A stretch of 23,816 bases of DNA from an uncultured bacterium (GCA_905215555.1 CAJMQU010000063.1:1-23816); one strand, 5' to 3'. Positions 1-7,758 are shown, counted from the first letter of the stretch. Notes: generated by a model not told the origin, from the letters alone. A program made the numbers and translations.

Positions 1-158
1 CCTTCTAACTTGTTTAATATCAAATAGCTATATTCCTTATACAGATTTACGGAAAAATTTTAGAAGAGAGGAATAAAATGGAAAAAATATTACTGATTGG
101 ACATAAGACTGTTACGAAGACAGGAGAAGATAGCAGACAAGAATGAAAGGATGAATTT

Positions 159-175
159 GGTCTACACTGTAGACC
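159..175. repeat. Perfect palindrome GGTCTACA-C-TGTAGACC
   Basis: Two 8-base arms (159-166 and 168-175) are exact reverse complements around a single C. With a 5-base loop it could also fold as a 6-bp RNA hairpin, but no U-tract follows, so it does not look like a terminator. It lies about 120 bases upstream of the yigZ -7 box. The symmetry would suit a homodimeric DNA-binding protein, but no such protein is encoded next to it. The operator role is inferred. Confidence 0.4.
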
Positions 176-276
176 GATTTTAATTCGTGCTTCAGAAGAA
201 AACTGATATTCTGAAAATATTTTGCTAAAAACTATTTTTTATACCTGAACTTTAAATGAACTTATGTGAGATTAAA

Positions 277-305
277 TTGCAACTAAAACAAAAATAGTAT
301 CTTTG
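277..305 (+). promoter_or_regulatory. Bacteroides-type promoter of yigZ
   Basis: TATCTTTG at 298-305 matches the Bacteroides -7 consensus TAnnTTTG exactly, and a TTG at 277-279 lies 18 bases upstream, where the -33 element is expected. The ATG follows only 4 bases after the -7 box (310), so transcription should start at or next to the start codon, giving a leaderless or almost leaderless mRNA. Confidence 0.55.
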
Positions 306-309
306 CAGC

Positions 310-915
310 ATGAGTGAAGATACCTACAAAACCATAAACGCCCCTGCTGAAGGGATTTATACTGAGAAGCGTAGCAAATTCATTGCTATCGCTTTGCCTG
401 TGCGTACTGTCGATGAGGTAAAATCGCATCTGGAAACTTATCAGAAGAAATATTACGATGCCCGCCACGTCTGCTACGCCTATATGCTGGGAGCCGAGCG
501 TAAGGATTTCCGTGCCAATGATAACGGAGAACCTTCAGGTACGGCAGGAAAACCGATACTGGGACAGATTAATTCCAACGAATTGACGGATATACTGATT
601 ATCGTTGTACGCTACTTTGGGGGCATCAAGTTGGGGACGAGCGGACTGATTGTCGCTTATAAAGCCGCCGCCGCTGAAGCGATAGCCGCTGCTGAGATTA
701 TAGAAAAAACGGTAGATGAGACGGTGACCTTCCTGTTTGAATATCCTTTTATGAATGACGTGATGCGCATTGTCAAAGAGGAGGAACCGGAAATGCTGGA
801 ACAGTCCTATGATATGGATTGCCGCATGGCACTTCGCATCCGTAAGTCGATGATGCCGAAGTTGAGGGCGCGTTTGGAAAAAGTAGAGACATTGCGCTTC
901 GAAGAGGATGCGTAA
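310..915 (+). CDS. yigZ: YigZ/IMPACT family protein
   Basis: The 201-residue product has the usual length of bacterial YigZ (about 200). The N-terminal UPF0029/Impact_N domain covers roughly residues 15-125 and carries the family signature: NDNGEPSGTAGKPIL at 70-84 and RYFGGIKLG at 101-109. The shorter C-terminal part (about 140-200) fits the DUF1949 ferredoxin-like domain. The family is conserved from bacteria to eukaryotic IMPACT (a Gcn2 regulator), but the bacterial role is not settled; nucleic-acid or ribosome-linked binding has been suggested. The start at 310 is the first ATG after a good promoter. The gene stands alone and converges on the CDGSH gene, with 34 bases between the stops. 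Confidence 0.9.
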   Translation: MSEDTYKTINAPAEGIYTEKRSKFIAIALPVRTVDEVKSHLETYQKKYYDARHVCYAYMLGAERKDFRANDNGEPSGTAGKPILGQINSNELTDILIIVVRYFGGIKLGTSGLIVAYKAAAAEAIAAAEIIEKTVDETVTFLFEYPFMNDVMRIVKEEEPEMLEQSYDMDCRMALRIRKSMMPKLRARLEKVETLRFEEDA

Positions 916-927
916 TGTCTCAGCTCC

Positions 928-944
928 CCGGAAAATTTCTCCGG
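928..944. terminator. Weak hairpin between convergent yigZ and CDGSH genes
   Basis: CCGGA (928-932) and TCCGG (940-944) can pair around a 7-base loop in the 34-base gap between two converging stop codons. The position suits a bidirectional terminator, but the 5-bp stem is short and neither side has a strong T-run. Confidence 0.25.
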
Positions 945-949
945 TACGT

Positions 950-1159
950 CTATTTCAGAGATAAATCGTTATAGTGGATTTTTCTGTGCGTTCCATCGCA
1001 GAAGGGCTGTTTATAGGAACGTCCGCAGCGGCATAGGGCGATTCTTCCTGTCCGTACTTCTGCTTTTCCTTCCCTGTCTACTAATTTGAATTTACCTTCT
1101 ACAATGAAAGGCCCGTTGGGTGTAGCCGTGATGGCTACCGTATTTTCTTCTTTTTCCAT
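950..1159 (-). CDS. CDGSH iron-sulfur domain protein
   Basis: This small soluble protein (69 residues from the ATG at 1159) ends in a complete CDGSH motif: C43, C45, C54 and H58 in CRCGRSYKQPFCDGTH, the 3Cys-1His set that binds a redox-active [2Fe-2S] cluster in mitoNEET-like proteins. The upstream part, TPNGPFIVEG, is the usual approach strand of bacterial single-CDGSH proteins. No signal peptide or membrane segment is seen, so it should be cytoplasmic. An in-frame ATG at 1225 would add 22 residues (MDKLFPYANV...). I prefer 1159 because the added segment is not part of the domain and would span the 1182-1201 inverted repeat; neither start has a clear ribosome-binding site. The exact function (electron transfer or cluster delivery) is unknown. 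Confidence 0.85.
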   Translation of the reverse strand: MEKEENTVAITATPNGPFIVEGKFKLVDREGKAEVRTGRIALCRCGRSYKQPFCDGTHRKIHYNDLSLK

Positions 1160-1181
1160 ATCATCGGTTTTTTGAATGTTC

Positions 1182-1201
1182 AACGTTTCAAATAAAACGT
1201 T
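1182..1201. repeat. Inverted repeat AACGTTT-N6-AAACGTT
   Basis: Seven-base arms at 1182-1188 and 1195-1201 are exact reverse complements around a 6-base spacer. The repeat sits just upstream of the preferred CDGSH start (minus strand) and about 50 bases upstream of the divergent -7 box of the HpaII-like gene, so it could act as an operator for either or both. No regulator is encoded nearby; this is inferred from symmetry and position alone. Confidence 0.35.
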
Positions 1202-1249
1202 CGCGTATGGAAATAGTTTATCCATTCACTTTTTTTGTATGGATTTCCT

Positions 1250-1257
1250 TATCTTTG
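1250..1257 (+). promoter_or_regulatory. -7 box of the HpaII-like/nitroreductase unit
   Basis: TATCTTTG matches TAnnTTTG exactly and ends 26 bases before the preferred ATG at 1284, predicting a leader of about 20 nt. No clean TTTG is present at the -33 spacing. This box supports the start at 1284 over the longer reading frame that opens at 1176, whose first codons would lie upstream of the promoter. Confidence 0.45.
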
Positions 1258-1283
1258 TGCGCACTTATAAAAAATATAGATAT

Positions 1284-2411
1284 ATGGCATTCGAAGCAAC
1301 AAAGCGTGAGTTGGGCGAACTCTACACATTCTTTCGCCTGTTGGCAGACGGAAAGGTTTCATTGGGCACACCGCAAGTCCGGAAGGATGAGGTGAAATGT
1401 TGGCCCGTTGCGCTGATACAAAGAGAAGAACATGACGGTACGCGCCGTTATTATATAGAGCGGGAAAATATCCGCATTGTCAGTGGCACGTTGGAGAAAG
1501 ACGGCACTTTTACTGTTGCCGGTAAAGAAGAGCAGAGCATTCTCCGTGAAGATTTTGACGGGGCGGCAGAGTTGATACTTGAATTGCTGAAAACAACTGC
1601 CGGCTCCGATATGATTGAAGTTCCCGAAGGCCTGGAAGGATTTCTGGATGCTATCAATATTTATGATCTGGAGGCGAAGACAGAAGACCGTACGGATTTT
1701 TCAGTGGCCTTCTGGCATGCTGAAGCACCGTTGACGGGATTTAACGTGCGTTGCCGGCTCAGTGCAATGAACCCCTTATTGGATGGCGGGCGTACGGCAA
1801 ACCTGAAGTTGGAACAGTCGGGTATTAAGTTTGCTACGCCTACGGTGAACAAGATAAATGCTTTGCCGGAGTCTCCGACCGAGGTGACAGAGCGTATGCT
1901 GATGATTGAGCGTCTGGGCGGAGTGCTGAAATACTCGGATGTGGCAGACCGCGTGTTCCGTTGCAACCTGCTGATGATTGATTTGCATTTCCCCCGTATG
2001 CTGGCTGAGATGGTGCGTATGATGCATCTCGACGGTATTTCCCGTGTCAGTGAACTGACTGAGCGTATCAAAGAGATAAATCCTCTGAAGATAAAGGATG
2101 AGCTGATAAACAAACATGGTTTTTATGAGTTTAAGATGAAACAGTTTTTGCTGGCACTTGCTCTGGGCATGCGTCCGGCAAAGATTTATACTGGTACGGA
2201 ATCTGCCGTAGAAGGTATTTTACTGGTAAATGCGGAAGGTGAGGTGCTTTGCTATCATAAATCAGAACGCCAGGTGTTTGCCGACTTCTTATATCAGAAC
2301 TCTCGTTTTGAGAAAGGCTCGGTAGATAAGGATAAGTACGGTTTCCTTGAAAAAGAGAACGGTGTGTATTATTTCAGACTGAATGTGAAGATTGGGTTGA
2401 CAAAAAAATAA
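1284..2411 (+). CDS. HpaII-type restriction endonuclease homologue (orphan)
   Basis: The product is 375 residues from ATG 1284, close to the usual length of HpaII-family enzymes (about 360). From memory of the family, three regions match: the N-terminal ELYTFFRLLADGK (12-24); the central block GFNVRCRLS...NPLLDGG.TANLKLE (152-177); and the C-terminal block GMRPAKIYTG...EGILLVNAEGEVLCYHKSERQVF (295-332), finishing with YYFRLNVKI, equivalent to the family's KLNLQIRF-type end. HpaII cuts CCGG. No DNA methyltransferase is adjacent, which is unusual for a type II nuclease. The block where I recall a GFxIKS-type lysine has arginine here (R156), hinting at lost or altered catalysis. The stop TAA (2409-2411) overlaps the next ATG by one base, so the nitroreductase is probably translationally coupled. 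The family call is fairly secure; activity is unknown. Confidence 0.7.
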   Translation: MAFEATKRELGELYTFFRLLADGKVSLGTPQVRKDEVKCWPVALIQREEHDGTRRYYIERENIRIVSGTLEKDGTFTVAGKEEQSILREDFDGAAELILELLKTTAGSDMIEVPEGLEGFLDAINIYDLEAKTEDRTDFSVAFWHAEAPLTGFNVRCRLSAMNPLLDGGRTANLKLEQSGIKFATPTVNKINALPESPTEVTERMLMIERLGGVLKYSDVADRVFRCNLLMIDLHFPRMLAEMVRMMHLDGISRVSELTERIKEINPLKIKDELINKHGFYEFKMKQFLLALALGMRPAKIYTGTESAVEGILLVNAEGEVLCYHKSERQVFADFLYQNSRFEKGSVDKDKYGFLEKENGVYYFRLNVKIGLTKK

Positions 2412-2977
2412 TGAGTATGAATGAGATTCTAAAGACCATCAAGTCGCGCCGCAGCGTGCGCGCCTATACGGAACAACAGATTTCGCAGGAAGATTTGACT
2501 GCTATTCTGGAAGCGGCAACCTATGCTCCCAGTGGCATGAATTTCCAGACATGGCATTTCACCGCTGTTCAGAATACCTCTGTGCTTGAGGAACTGAACG
2601 AGAAGATTAAAGGGGCTTTTGCCAAGAGCGATGAACCCCGTTTGCAGGAACGCGGACATAGCCAGACGTATTGTTGTTATTATCATGCTCCTACACTTAT
2701 CATCGTTTCCAACGAACCGACACAGTGGTGGGCAAGCATGGATTGCGCCTGTGCCATGCAGAATATTTTCCTTGCAGCAAAGTCTCTCGGCATCGGTTCC
2801 TGCTGGATAAACCAGTTGGGACAAACTTGTGATGATCCTGATGTGCGTGCTTTCCTTACGAAGCTGGGCATCCCCGAAAATCACCGCGTATATGGTTGTG
2901 CCGCTTTAGGTTATGCCGCTGCCGCTCCGGTGAAGGAAAAGAAACTGGCGGAAGGCACTGTGACGGTTATTAAGTGA
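2411..2977 (+). CDS. Nitroreductase family protein (FMN-dependent oxidoreductase)
   Basis: The 188-residue product has typical nitroreductase features: the N-terminal SRRSVRAY (12-19), whose arginines contact FMN phosphate; APSGMNFQTWHF (about 39-50), the second FMN-contact segment; a central pairing helix with CAMQNIFLAAKSLGIGSCW (about 112-130); and a C-terminal GCAALGYA strand. Such proteins are cytoplasmic homodimeric flavoproteins that use NAD(P)H to reduce nitroaromatics, quinones or related compounds; the natural substrate cannot be read from the sequence. The gene starts inside the stop codon of the HpaII-like gene (TAATG overlap), so the two are one transcription unit. No terminator with a U-tract is visible directly after it. 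Confidence 0.88.
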   Translation: MSMNEILKTIKSRRSVRAYTEQQISQEDLTAILEAATYAPSGMNFQTWHFTAVQNTSVLEELNEKIKGAFAKSDEPRLQERGHSQTYCCYYHAPTLIIVSNEPTQWWASMDCACAMQNIFLAAKSLGIGSCWINQLGQTCDDPDVRAFLTKLGIPENHRVYGCAALGYAAAAPVKEKKLAEGTVTVIK

Positions 2978-2990
2978 TACTGAACGTTCC

Positions 2991-3381
2991 TTGTTCCCTA
3001 TATTTTGGGTGAAAATAACCTTGTATCCGATAGGGGCTACACCCTTTCTGCTGAATGGTGTGGCTCTTTTCAACCCCGTTATCTCCCATATTAATGTCCG
3101 TTCCCTACAGGTGGAAAATTCCAAGTTCTTGTTTGGACTTTTCTTATTATATGACGACGAGCCTGCTTGTCGCTATACGGGAATTCGTATCTCAGCACAG
3201 CGTTTGGAGGATTTAGAAGACTTTATCCGGAGAAAAAATTCTGTCCGAGGATAAGTTGCCTGCCGATGGATATATCTTGTCAGGAGATGATGTACGCAAG
3301 AATGTAGTTATCAATTTATCAATAAAAGACCGTAGTTTATTGACGGAACTTGTGTGTAAGTTCGGTTGGGCATGTATGTAA
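2991..3381 (+). pseudogene. Frameshifted hypothetical ORF (remnant)
   Basis: Two overlapping frames give a coherent protein if one A is removed from the A6 run at 3233-3238. The first frame reads ...RYTGIRISAQRLEDLEDFI into the run; after the shift it continues as LSEDKLPADGYILSGDDV and then KNVVINLSIKDRSLLTELV to a TAA at 3379-3381. The repaired frame would be about 129 residues. It has no ATG: the first candidate start is the TTG at 2991, and the frame is open upstream of it, overlapping the end of the nitroreductase gene. I do not recognise the family. The end lies 1 bp from the convergent hemolysin III stop. Chance open frames remain possible, so the pseudogene call is tentative. Confidence 0.35.
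3033..3070 (+). terminator. Imperfect hairpin after the nitroreductase gene
   Basis: GGGGCTACACC (3033-3043) can pair with GGTGTGGCTCT (3057-3067) using three G-U wobbles around a 13-base loop, followed by TTT. It begins 55 bases after the nitroreductase stop. It could terminate that unit, or be part of a degraded repeat; the wobble-rich stem and short T-run make both uncertain. Confidence 0.25.
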
Positions 3382-3382
3382 C

Positions 3383-4042
3383 TTATAAAATCAGCCATAC
3401 CGCCATCATGTGGCATGCCGAACCTCCCAGTACAAAGAAGTGAAATACGGAATGCATATAGCGCTGCCGGAAAGAGTAAAACACTGCTCCGGTGATATAG
3501 CAGATGCCTTCACCGATCATCCAGTAGCACGTTCCTGCGGCAACGGCATATAGCGGCTTGAAGGCAACCAGTACGGACAGCCCCATAACGATGAAGCAGA
3601 TTGTTTCCACATTGCTATGTTCCTCCATTTTGCGGAAACTCACGATGGTGCCGATAATAGCACATAACCAGACAAAACCGAATAATCCCCATCCCCAGGC
3701 ACCTTCATTCCGTAGTGCTATCAACGTAACGGGCGAGTAACTGCCCGCAATGTGCCAATAGATAGCTGCATGGTCCCAATTCCGCAACCGTTTCTTCCGG
3801 GGATTGTGGTATTTCAACGCATGGTAGAGGGTAGAGGCGACATAAGAGCCGAGCATGCCGAAGAGGTAGAGCCAGATGCCGAATACAGCCCAGAAGTTTC
3901 CACTCTGATAACTTTTTATGAGAAATATCGTGCTGACAACAACCCCCATCAGGATGCCTGCGGCATGCGAGAGGGTATTTATTCTCTCTTCGGCTTTTGT
4001 GTAGAAAAGTCCGTTCTGTTTCTTTTTCCGGGTGATGCTCAT
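3383..4042 (-). CDS. Hemolysin III / PAQR family membrane protein
   Basis: This 219-residue integral membrane protein has about seven hydrophobic segments and the conserved polar residues of the family: EERINTLSHAAG with H26 near the N-terminus, S70-x3-H74 in STLYH, D90 in NWDHAAIYWHIAG, and a C-terminal HSVFHFFVLGGSACH pair. In PAQR receptors these His/Asp/Ser residues form a zinc-binding hydrolase-like site. The bacterial members are called hemolysin III for historical reasons; a lipid-hydrolase (ceramidase-like) or membrane-homeostasis role is more likely than secretion of a toxin, but is unproven here. It is a single gene lying between the frameshifted ORF and gcvP, with no clear TAnnTTTG promoter in the 176-base upstream gap. 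Confidence 0.88.
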   Translation of the reverse strand: MSITRKKKQNGLFYTKAEERINTLSHAAGILMGVVVSTIFLIKSYQSGNFWAVFGIWLYLFGMLGSYVASTLYHALKYHNPRKKRLRNWDHAAIYWHIAGSYSPVTLIALRNEGAWGWGLFGFVWLCAIIGTIVSFRKMEEHSNVETICFIVMGLSVLVAFKPLYAVAAGTCYWMIGEGICYITGAVFYSFRQRYMHSVFHFFVLGGSACHMMAVWLIL

Positions 4043-4174
4043 TTATAAAAATGCGATGTTTATACTTCCCAACATTTTTCTGGCTTCGTTACCTTTATAA
4101 TATCGGCAATAGTAATATTGCAGGTAAATATTTCATGGATTATTTTATTTAGGAGTGTTTTGTTATGTAATATA

Positions 4175-4205
4175 TATGCGGGCGAATAGAATATTCGCCC
4201 GCATA
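4175..4205 (-). terminator. gcvP terminator hairpin
   Basis: Perfect 14-base arms (4175-4188 and 4192-4205) with a 3-base loop (GAA on the plus strand) lie 13 bases after the gcvP stop. The GC-rich core GCGGGCGAATA makes it very stable. The tail on the minus strand is A/T-rich rather than a pure U-run. It should end the rsmG-MBL-gcvP transcript and insulate the hemolysin III gene downstream. Confidence 0.75.
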
Positions 4206-4218
4206 CACAAAATGATTG

Positions 4219-7068
4219 TTATTCAAAACATCCGTAGCACGTCGGCAGCAACTTACGGTCGCCCAGCGTGTTATCCACACGTGCCACATTTATCCAGAAC
4301 TTGTTTTCGCGCACACTTTCTATCGGATAAGCCGCCTTTTCCCTTGTATAGCTGTGTTCCCAGTTGCTGGCAACTACCTCATATTCGGGATGCGGGGCAT
4401 TTATCAGAACATTGTCTTCCTTATCCGCTTTTCCTTCTTTCACTTCCCGGATTTCCTCCCAGATGGTCAGCATCACGTTCACGAAGTTATCCAGTTCGGC
4501 AAGGCTTTCGCTTTCCGTAGGTTCTATCATGAGCGTGCCATGAACGGGGAAGGAGAGGGTGGGAGCATGATAACCATAGTCCATCAGTCGTTTGGCAATG
4601 TCGTTTTCGCTGATGCCCGTCTCTTCGTGTACCTTGCGGCATTCCAATATCATTTCGTGACCGACAAAACCTGTGGCGCCACGATATACGATGCCATATG
4701 TATCTTTCAGACAGGCAGCCAGATAGTTGGCGCTGAGGATAGCTGTTTTGGTGGCACGCGTCAATCCCTCCGTACCCATCATGCGGATATATCCGTAAGT
4801 GATAGGCAGAATACCCGCGCTACCGAACGGAGCGGCAGACACTGTATTGGCAGGATTGCCGAACAACGGATGTCCCGGCAGGTACGGAACCAGATGTTCT
4901 GCAACGCAGATAGGACCTACCCCCGGACCGCCACCGCCATGAGGCGAAGCGAATGTCTTATGCAAGTTCAAGTGGCAAACGTCCGCACCAATAAATCCGG
5001 GGTTCGTCAAACCAACTTGGGCATTCATGTTAGCGCCGTCCATATATACCTGTGCACCGCAATCATGGATGATGCGGCAGATTTCTACGATTTCCGTCTC
5101 AAAGATACCGTGCGTGGAAGGATAAGTGATCATCAGTGCGGCAAGGTCGTCTTTGTTTTCTTCCGCCTTGGCACGCAGGTCGTCCATATCCACATTACCC
5201 TGGTCGTCGCAGGTGCAAGTCACGGTAGTGAAACCTGCCTGGATGGCGGATGCCGGATTCGTGCCGTGTGCAGAAGCAGGAATCAACACTTTGTTGCGGT
5301 GTCCCTGGCCGATGTTTTCCAGATAAGCGCGGATGACGCGTAGTCCTGTATATTCACCTGCTGCACCGGAGTTTGGTTGAAGGCTGACACCGGCGAAGCC
5401 TGTAATGATTTTCAGTTCTTCGCTGAGGTTGCTTATCAATTCACGATAACCTTCCGCTTGGTCCTCAGGGACAAGCGGATGCATACACATGAATTCCGGA
5501 CGGCTGAGAGGCAGCATTTCTGCCGCAGCGTTCAGCTTCATGGTGCAGGAACCGAGGGAAATCATGGAGTGGGCGAGGGAGATATCCATACGGTCGAGGC
5601 GCTTGATATAACGCATCATTTCCGTTTCCGTATGATATTTATTGAATACCTCGTGTGTCAGATAGGCACTTTGACGTTTCAGACTCTTGCTGATAGTATT
5701 GTTTATGGGGATATCTTCCGCCTTGGTCCAGTCCTTGCCGGCTGCAATGGCAAAGATGGAAAGCAGGACGTTGGCGGCAGATACATCTGTTGTTTCGTCG
5801 ATGCTCATGCCTACATCTCCATTGTGGAAATAGCGCAGGTTGACCTCTTTACTCAAAGCAATGGTGCGTATCTGTTGTGCCGAAATCGTATCGGGCAATG
5901 CGAAACGCAGGGTATCGAAGTACTGGGCATTCACTTGTTTGTATCCCAGTTTATTGATGGTCTTCTCCAGATATGCGGCAATGCTGTGGATGCGCTCTGC
6001 AATGGCACGGATACCTTCCGGGCCGTGATATACGGCATAGAATCCTGCCATGGTAGCTAACAGGGCTTGTGCGGTACATATGTTTGAAGTTGCTTTCTCA
6101 CGTTTGATGTGCTGTTCGCGGGTTTGCAGTGCCATGCGATAACACAATTTTCCGTATTTATCTTTTGACCAGCCGATGATGCGTCCCGGCATATTCCTTT
6201 TGTACTCATCGCGTGTGGCGAAGTATCCGGCGGACGGACCACCGTAGAACATCGGCGTGCCGAGGCGCTGGGTGGTTCCGAATACGATGTCCGCTCCCCA
6301 TTCTCCCGGAGGAGTGAGCAGGGCAAGGCTCAGGATATCGGCGGCGACAGCTACTTTGCAGTTGGCTGAGTGCGCTTTCTCCACAAAACTACGGTAGTCT
6401 TCCACGTTTCCGCTTGCGTTGGGGTATTGCAGTACGCAGGCGAAGATATCCGGAGTGATTTCCATTTCGGAATATTTTCCTGTGCGTATCTGGATGCCTT
6501 GCGGAATGGCACGCGTAGTCATCACTGCCAATGTCTGGGGGAAAATCTTTTCGTCCACAAACACAACGTTTGCACCGGACTTTTGCTTATCGCGCGGACG
6601 CAGGGCATACATCATGCTGACGGCTTCGGCAGCGGCCGTAGCTTCGTCCAGCAGAGAGCAGTTGGCAAGGGGCATACCCGTCAGGTCGCAGACAGCCGTC
6701 TGGAAGTTCATCAAGGCTTCGAGGCGTCCTTGCGAAACTTCTGTCTGATAGGGGGTATACGAGGTATACCACACCGGATTCTCGAATACGTTTCGTTGGA
6801 TAACGGCGGGGGTGATGGTGTTGTACCAGCCGAGACCGATGTACGTAGTGTAAAGTTTATTTTTGCAAGCCAGTCGAGTGATGTGTTGTCCGAACTCATA
6901 TTCTGTCATAGGTTCGGGTAACGCCAACGGTTCTTTCAGACGAATGTTTGCAGGGATGGTTTTGTCTATCAGTTCATCCAGACTGCTGACTCCGATTTTA
7001 CGGAGCATCTTTTCTTCATCTTTCTCGCTGATGCCGATGTGGCGGCAAGCCAATAGGTCGCTTTTCAT
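4219..7068 (-). CDS. gcvP: Glycine dehydrogenase (decarboxylating), P protein
   Basis: The 949-residue product is a full-length, single-chain P protein of the glycine cleavage system. It decarboxylates glycine with pyridoxal phosphate and passes the aminomethyl group to the lipoyl arm of the H protein. The N-terminus RHIGIS is typical; the N-terminal half is the degenerate GcvP-A-like copy, and the C-terminal half holds the PLP site with the Schiff-base lysine K704 in NLHKTFASPHGGGGPG. The start at 7068 (MKSDLLACRHIGIS) fits the family. The gene is last in the unit rsmG - MBL hydrolase - gcvP, 20 bases after the MBL stop. Genes for the T, H and L proteins are not in the window. LipB, further right, makes the octanoyl donor for the lipoyl group of H protein, so the two are functionally but not physically linked. 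Confidence 0.97.
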   Translation of the reverse strand: MKSDLLACRHIGISEKDEEKMLRKIGVSSLDELIDKTIPANIRLKEPLALPEPMTEYEFGQHITRLACKNKLYTTYIGLGWYNTITPAVIQRNVFENPVWYTSYTPYQTEVSQGRLEALMNFQTAVCDLTGMPLANCSLLDEATAAAEAVSMMYALRPRDKQKSGANVVFVDEKIFPQTLAVMTTRAIPQGIQIRTGKYSEMEITPDIFACVLQYPNASGNVEDYRSFVEKAHSANCKVAVAADILSLALLTPPGEWGADIVFGTTQRLGTPMFYGGPSAGYFATRDEYKRNMPGRIIGWSKDKYGKLCYRMALQTREQHIKREKATSNICTAQALLATMAGFYAVYHGPEGIRAIAERIHSIAAYLEKTINKLGYKQVNAQYFDTLRFALPDTISAQQIRTIALSKEVNLRYFHNGDVGMSIDETTDVSAANVLLSIFAIAAGKDWTKAEDIPINNTISKSLKRQSAYLTHEVFNKYHTETEMMRYIKRLDRMDISLAHSMISLGSCTMKLNAAAEMLPLSRPEFMCMHPLVPEDQAEGYRELISNLSEELKIITGFAGVSLQPNSGAAGEYTGLRVIRAYLENIGQGHRNKVLIPASAHGTNPASAIQAGFTTVTCTCDDQGNVDMDDLRAKAEENKDDLAALMITYPSTHGIFETEIVEICRIIHDCGAQVYMDGANMNAQVGLTNPGFIGADVCHLNLHKTFASPHGGGGPGVGPICVAEHLVPYLPGHPLFGNPANTVSAAPFGSAGILPITYGYIRMMGTEGLTRATKTAILSANYLAACLKDTYGIVYRGATGFVGHEMILECRKVHEETGISENDIAKRLMDYGYHAPTLSFPVHGTLMIEPTESESLAELDNFVNVMLTIWEEIREVKEGKADKEDNVLINAPHPEYEVVASNWEHSYTREKAAYPIESVRENKFWINVARVDNTLGDRKLLPTCYGCFE

Positions 7069-7088
7069 GGTAATATCTGTTTTAAAGT

Positions 7089-7727
7089 TTATCTGAAGAA
7101 TGGGTTTTCTGCCTTTTCAATGCCGATAGTGGTCGGTGCGCCATGTCCCGGATAGACAATTGTGTCATTGGGCAGTATGAACAGGCGGCTGCAAATATGC
7201 TCTTTCAGTTCATCGAAATTACCGCCGGTGAGGTCGGCACGTCCGATGCTGCCCTGGAAAAGTACGTCGCCGGAGAACATGCAGTGGTCTTCGGCAGAAT
7301 AATAAACGAGGCTTCCCGGTGAGTGCCCCGGCACGTGAATGGCTTCAAGTGTCGTGTTCCCAAAGGTGATGATGTCTCCATCGTGCAGATAGTGACCTAT
7401 CGGCGCCGGTATTTCGTTCCATTGGAAACCGAACATACGGCTTTGTTTCGGAGCTTCGTCAATCCAGAATTCATCCGCCTTGTTGGCTTCTATCGGTAAC
7501 CCGAATTCCTTGACCATAAAAGCATTTCCGAAGATGTGGTCCAGATGCAGATGTGTGTTGAGGAGGTGCTTCACGTTCAGTTCATTTTTTATAATGAAAT
7601 TCTTTAACGCTTGTCTTTCCTCCTCATAGAAGCAGCCAGGATCTATCACGGCAGCTTCAAGGGTGTCGTCCCACAGAACATAACAGTTCACGGGGAACAT
7701 ATTAAATTCAAACCTTTTTATTTTCAT
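7089..7727 (-). CDS. MBL-fold metallohydrolase, glyoxalase II-like
   Basis: The 212-residue product has the complete metallo-beta-lactamase metal set: THLHLDH (58-64), a histidine in HVPGHSPGS, the bridging aspartate in MFSGDVLFQGSIGR, and the last histidine in YPGHG. The SGDxLFxxxxGRxD pattern is typical of hydroxyacylglutathione-hydrolase-like (glyoxalase II) subgroup proteins. It lacks the C-terminal helical substrate domain of true glyoxalase II, so hydrolysis of a small thioester or lactone is likely but the substrate is unknown. It is cytoplasmic, with no signal peptide. It sits 31 bases after the rsmG stop and 20 bases before the gcvP start, as the middle gene of a unit. Confidence 0.92.
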   Translation of the reverse strand: MKIKRFEFNMFPVNCYVLWDDTLEAAVIDPGCFYEEERQALKNFIIKNELNVKHLLNTHLHLDHIFGNAFMVKEFGLPIEANKADEFWIDEAPKQSRMFGFQWNEIPAPIGHYLHDGDIITFGNTTLEAIHVPGHSPGSLVYYSAEDHCMFSGDVLFQGSIGRADLTGGNFDELKEHICSRLFILPNDTIVYPGHGAPTTIGIEKAENPFFR

Positions 7728-7758
7728 GATAGGTATATGTTAGTCATTACTTTTGCTG

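Larger units (their letters stand above)
1..309. other. Gene-poor region before yigZ
   Basis: No convincing protein gene is visible here. The only start with a plausible ribosome-binding context is the ATG at 78, about 7 bases after a GAGAGG-like purine run; it opens a 22-codon frame (MEKILLIGHK...) that stops at 144-146. The same frame reads on past that stop for another 19 codons before the next stop, so this could be the remnant of a longer gene as easily as a micro-ORF. The stretch also holds a perfect 17-base palindrome (159-175) and, at its right end, the promoter of the next gene. Whether the small frame is translated cannot be judged from the sequence. Confidence 0.5.

Noticed and set aside
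1176..1283. Upstream extension of the HpaII-like gene (36 extra codons)
   Set aside because: The extension starts upstream of the exact -7 box at 1250-1257 and its residues do not match the family; the ATG at 1284 directly precedes the conserved N-terminus.
4216..5343. 375-codon open frame on the plus strand
   Set aside because: It lies wholly antisense to gcvP, whose full-length protein and PLP motif are unmistakable; the frame's protein has no recognisable domain and reflects the codon bias of the opposite strand.
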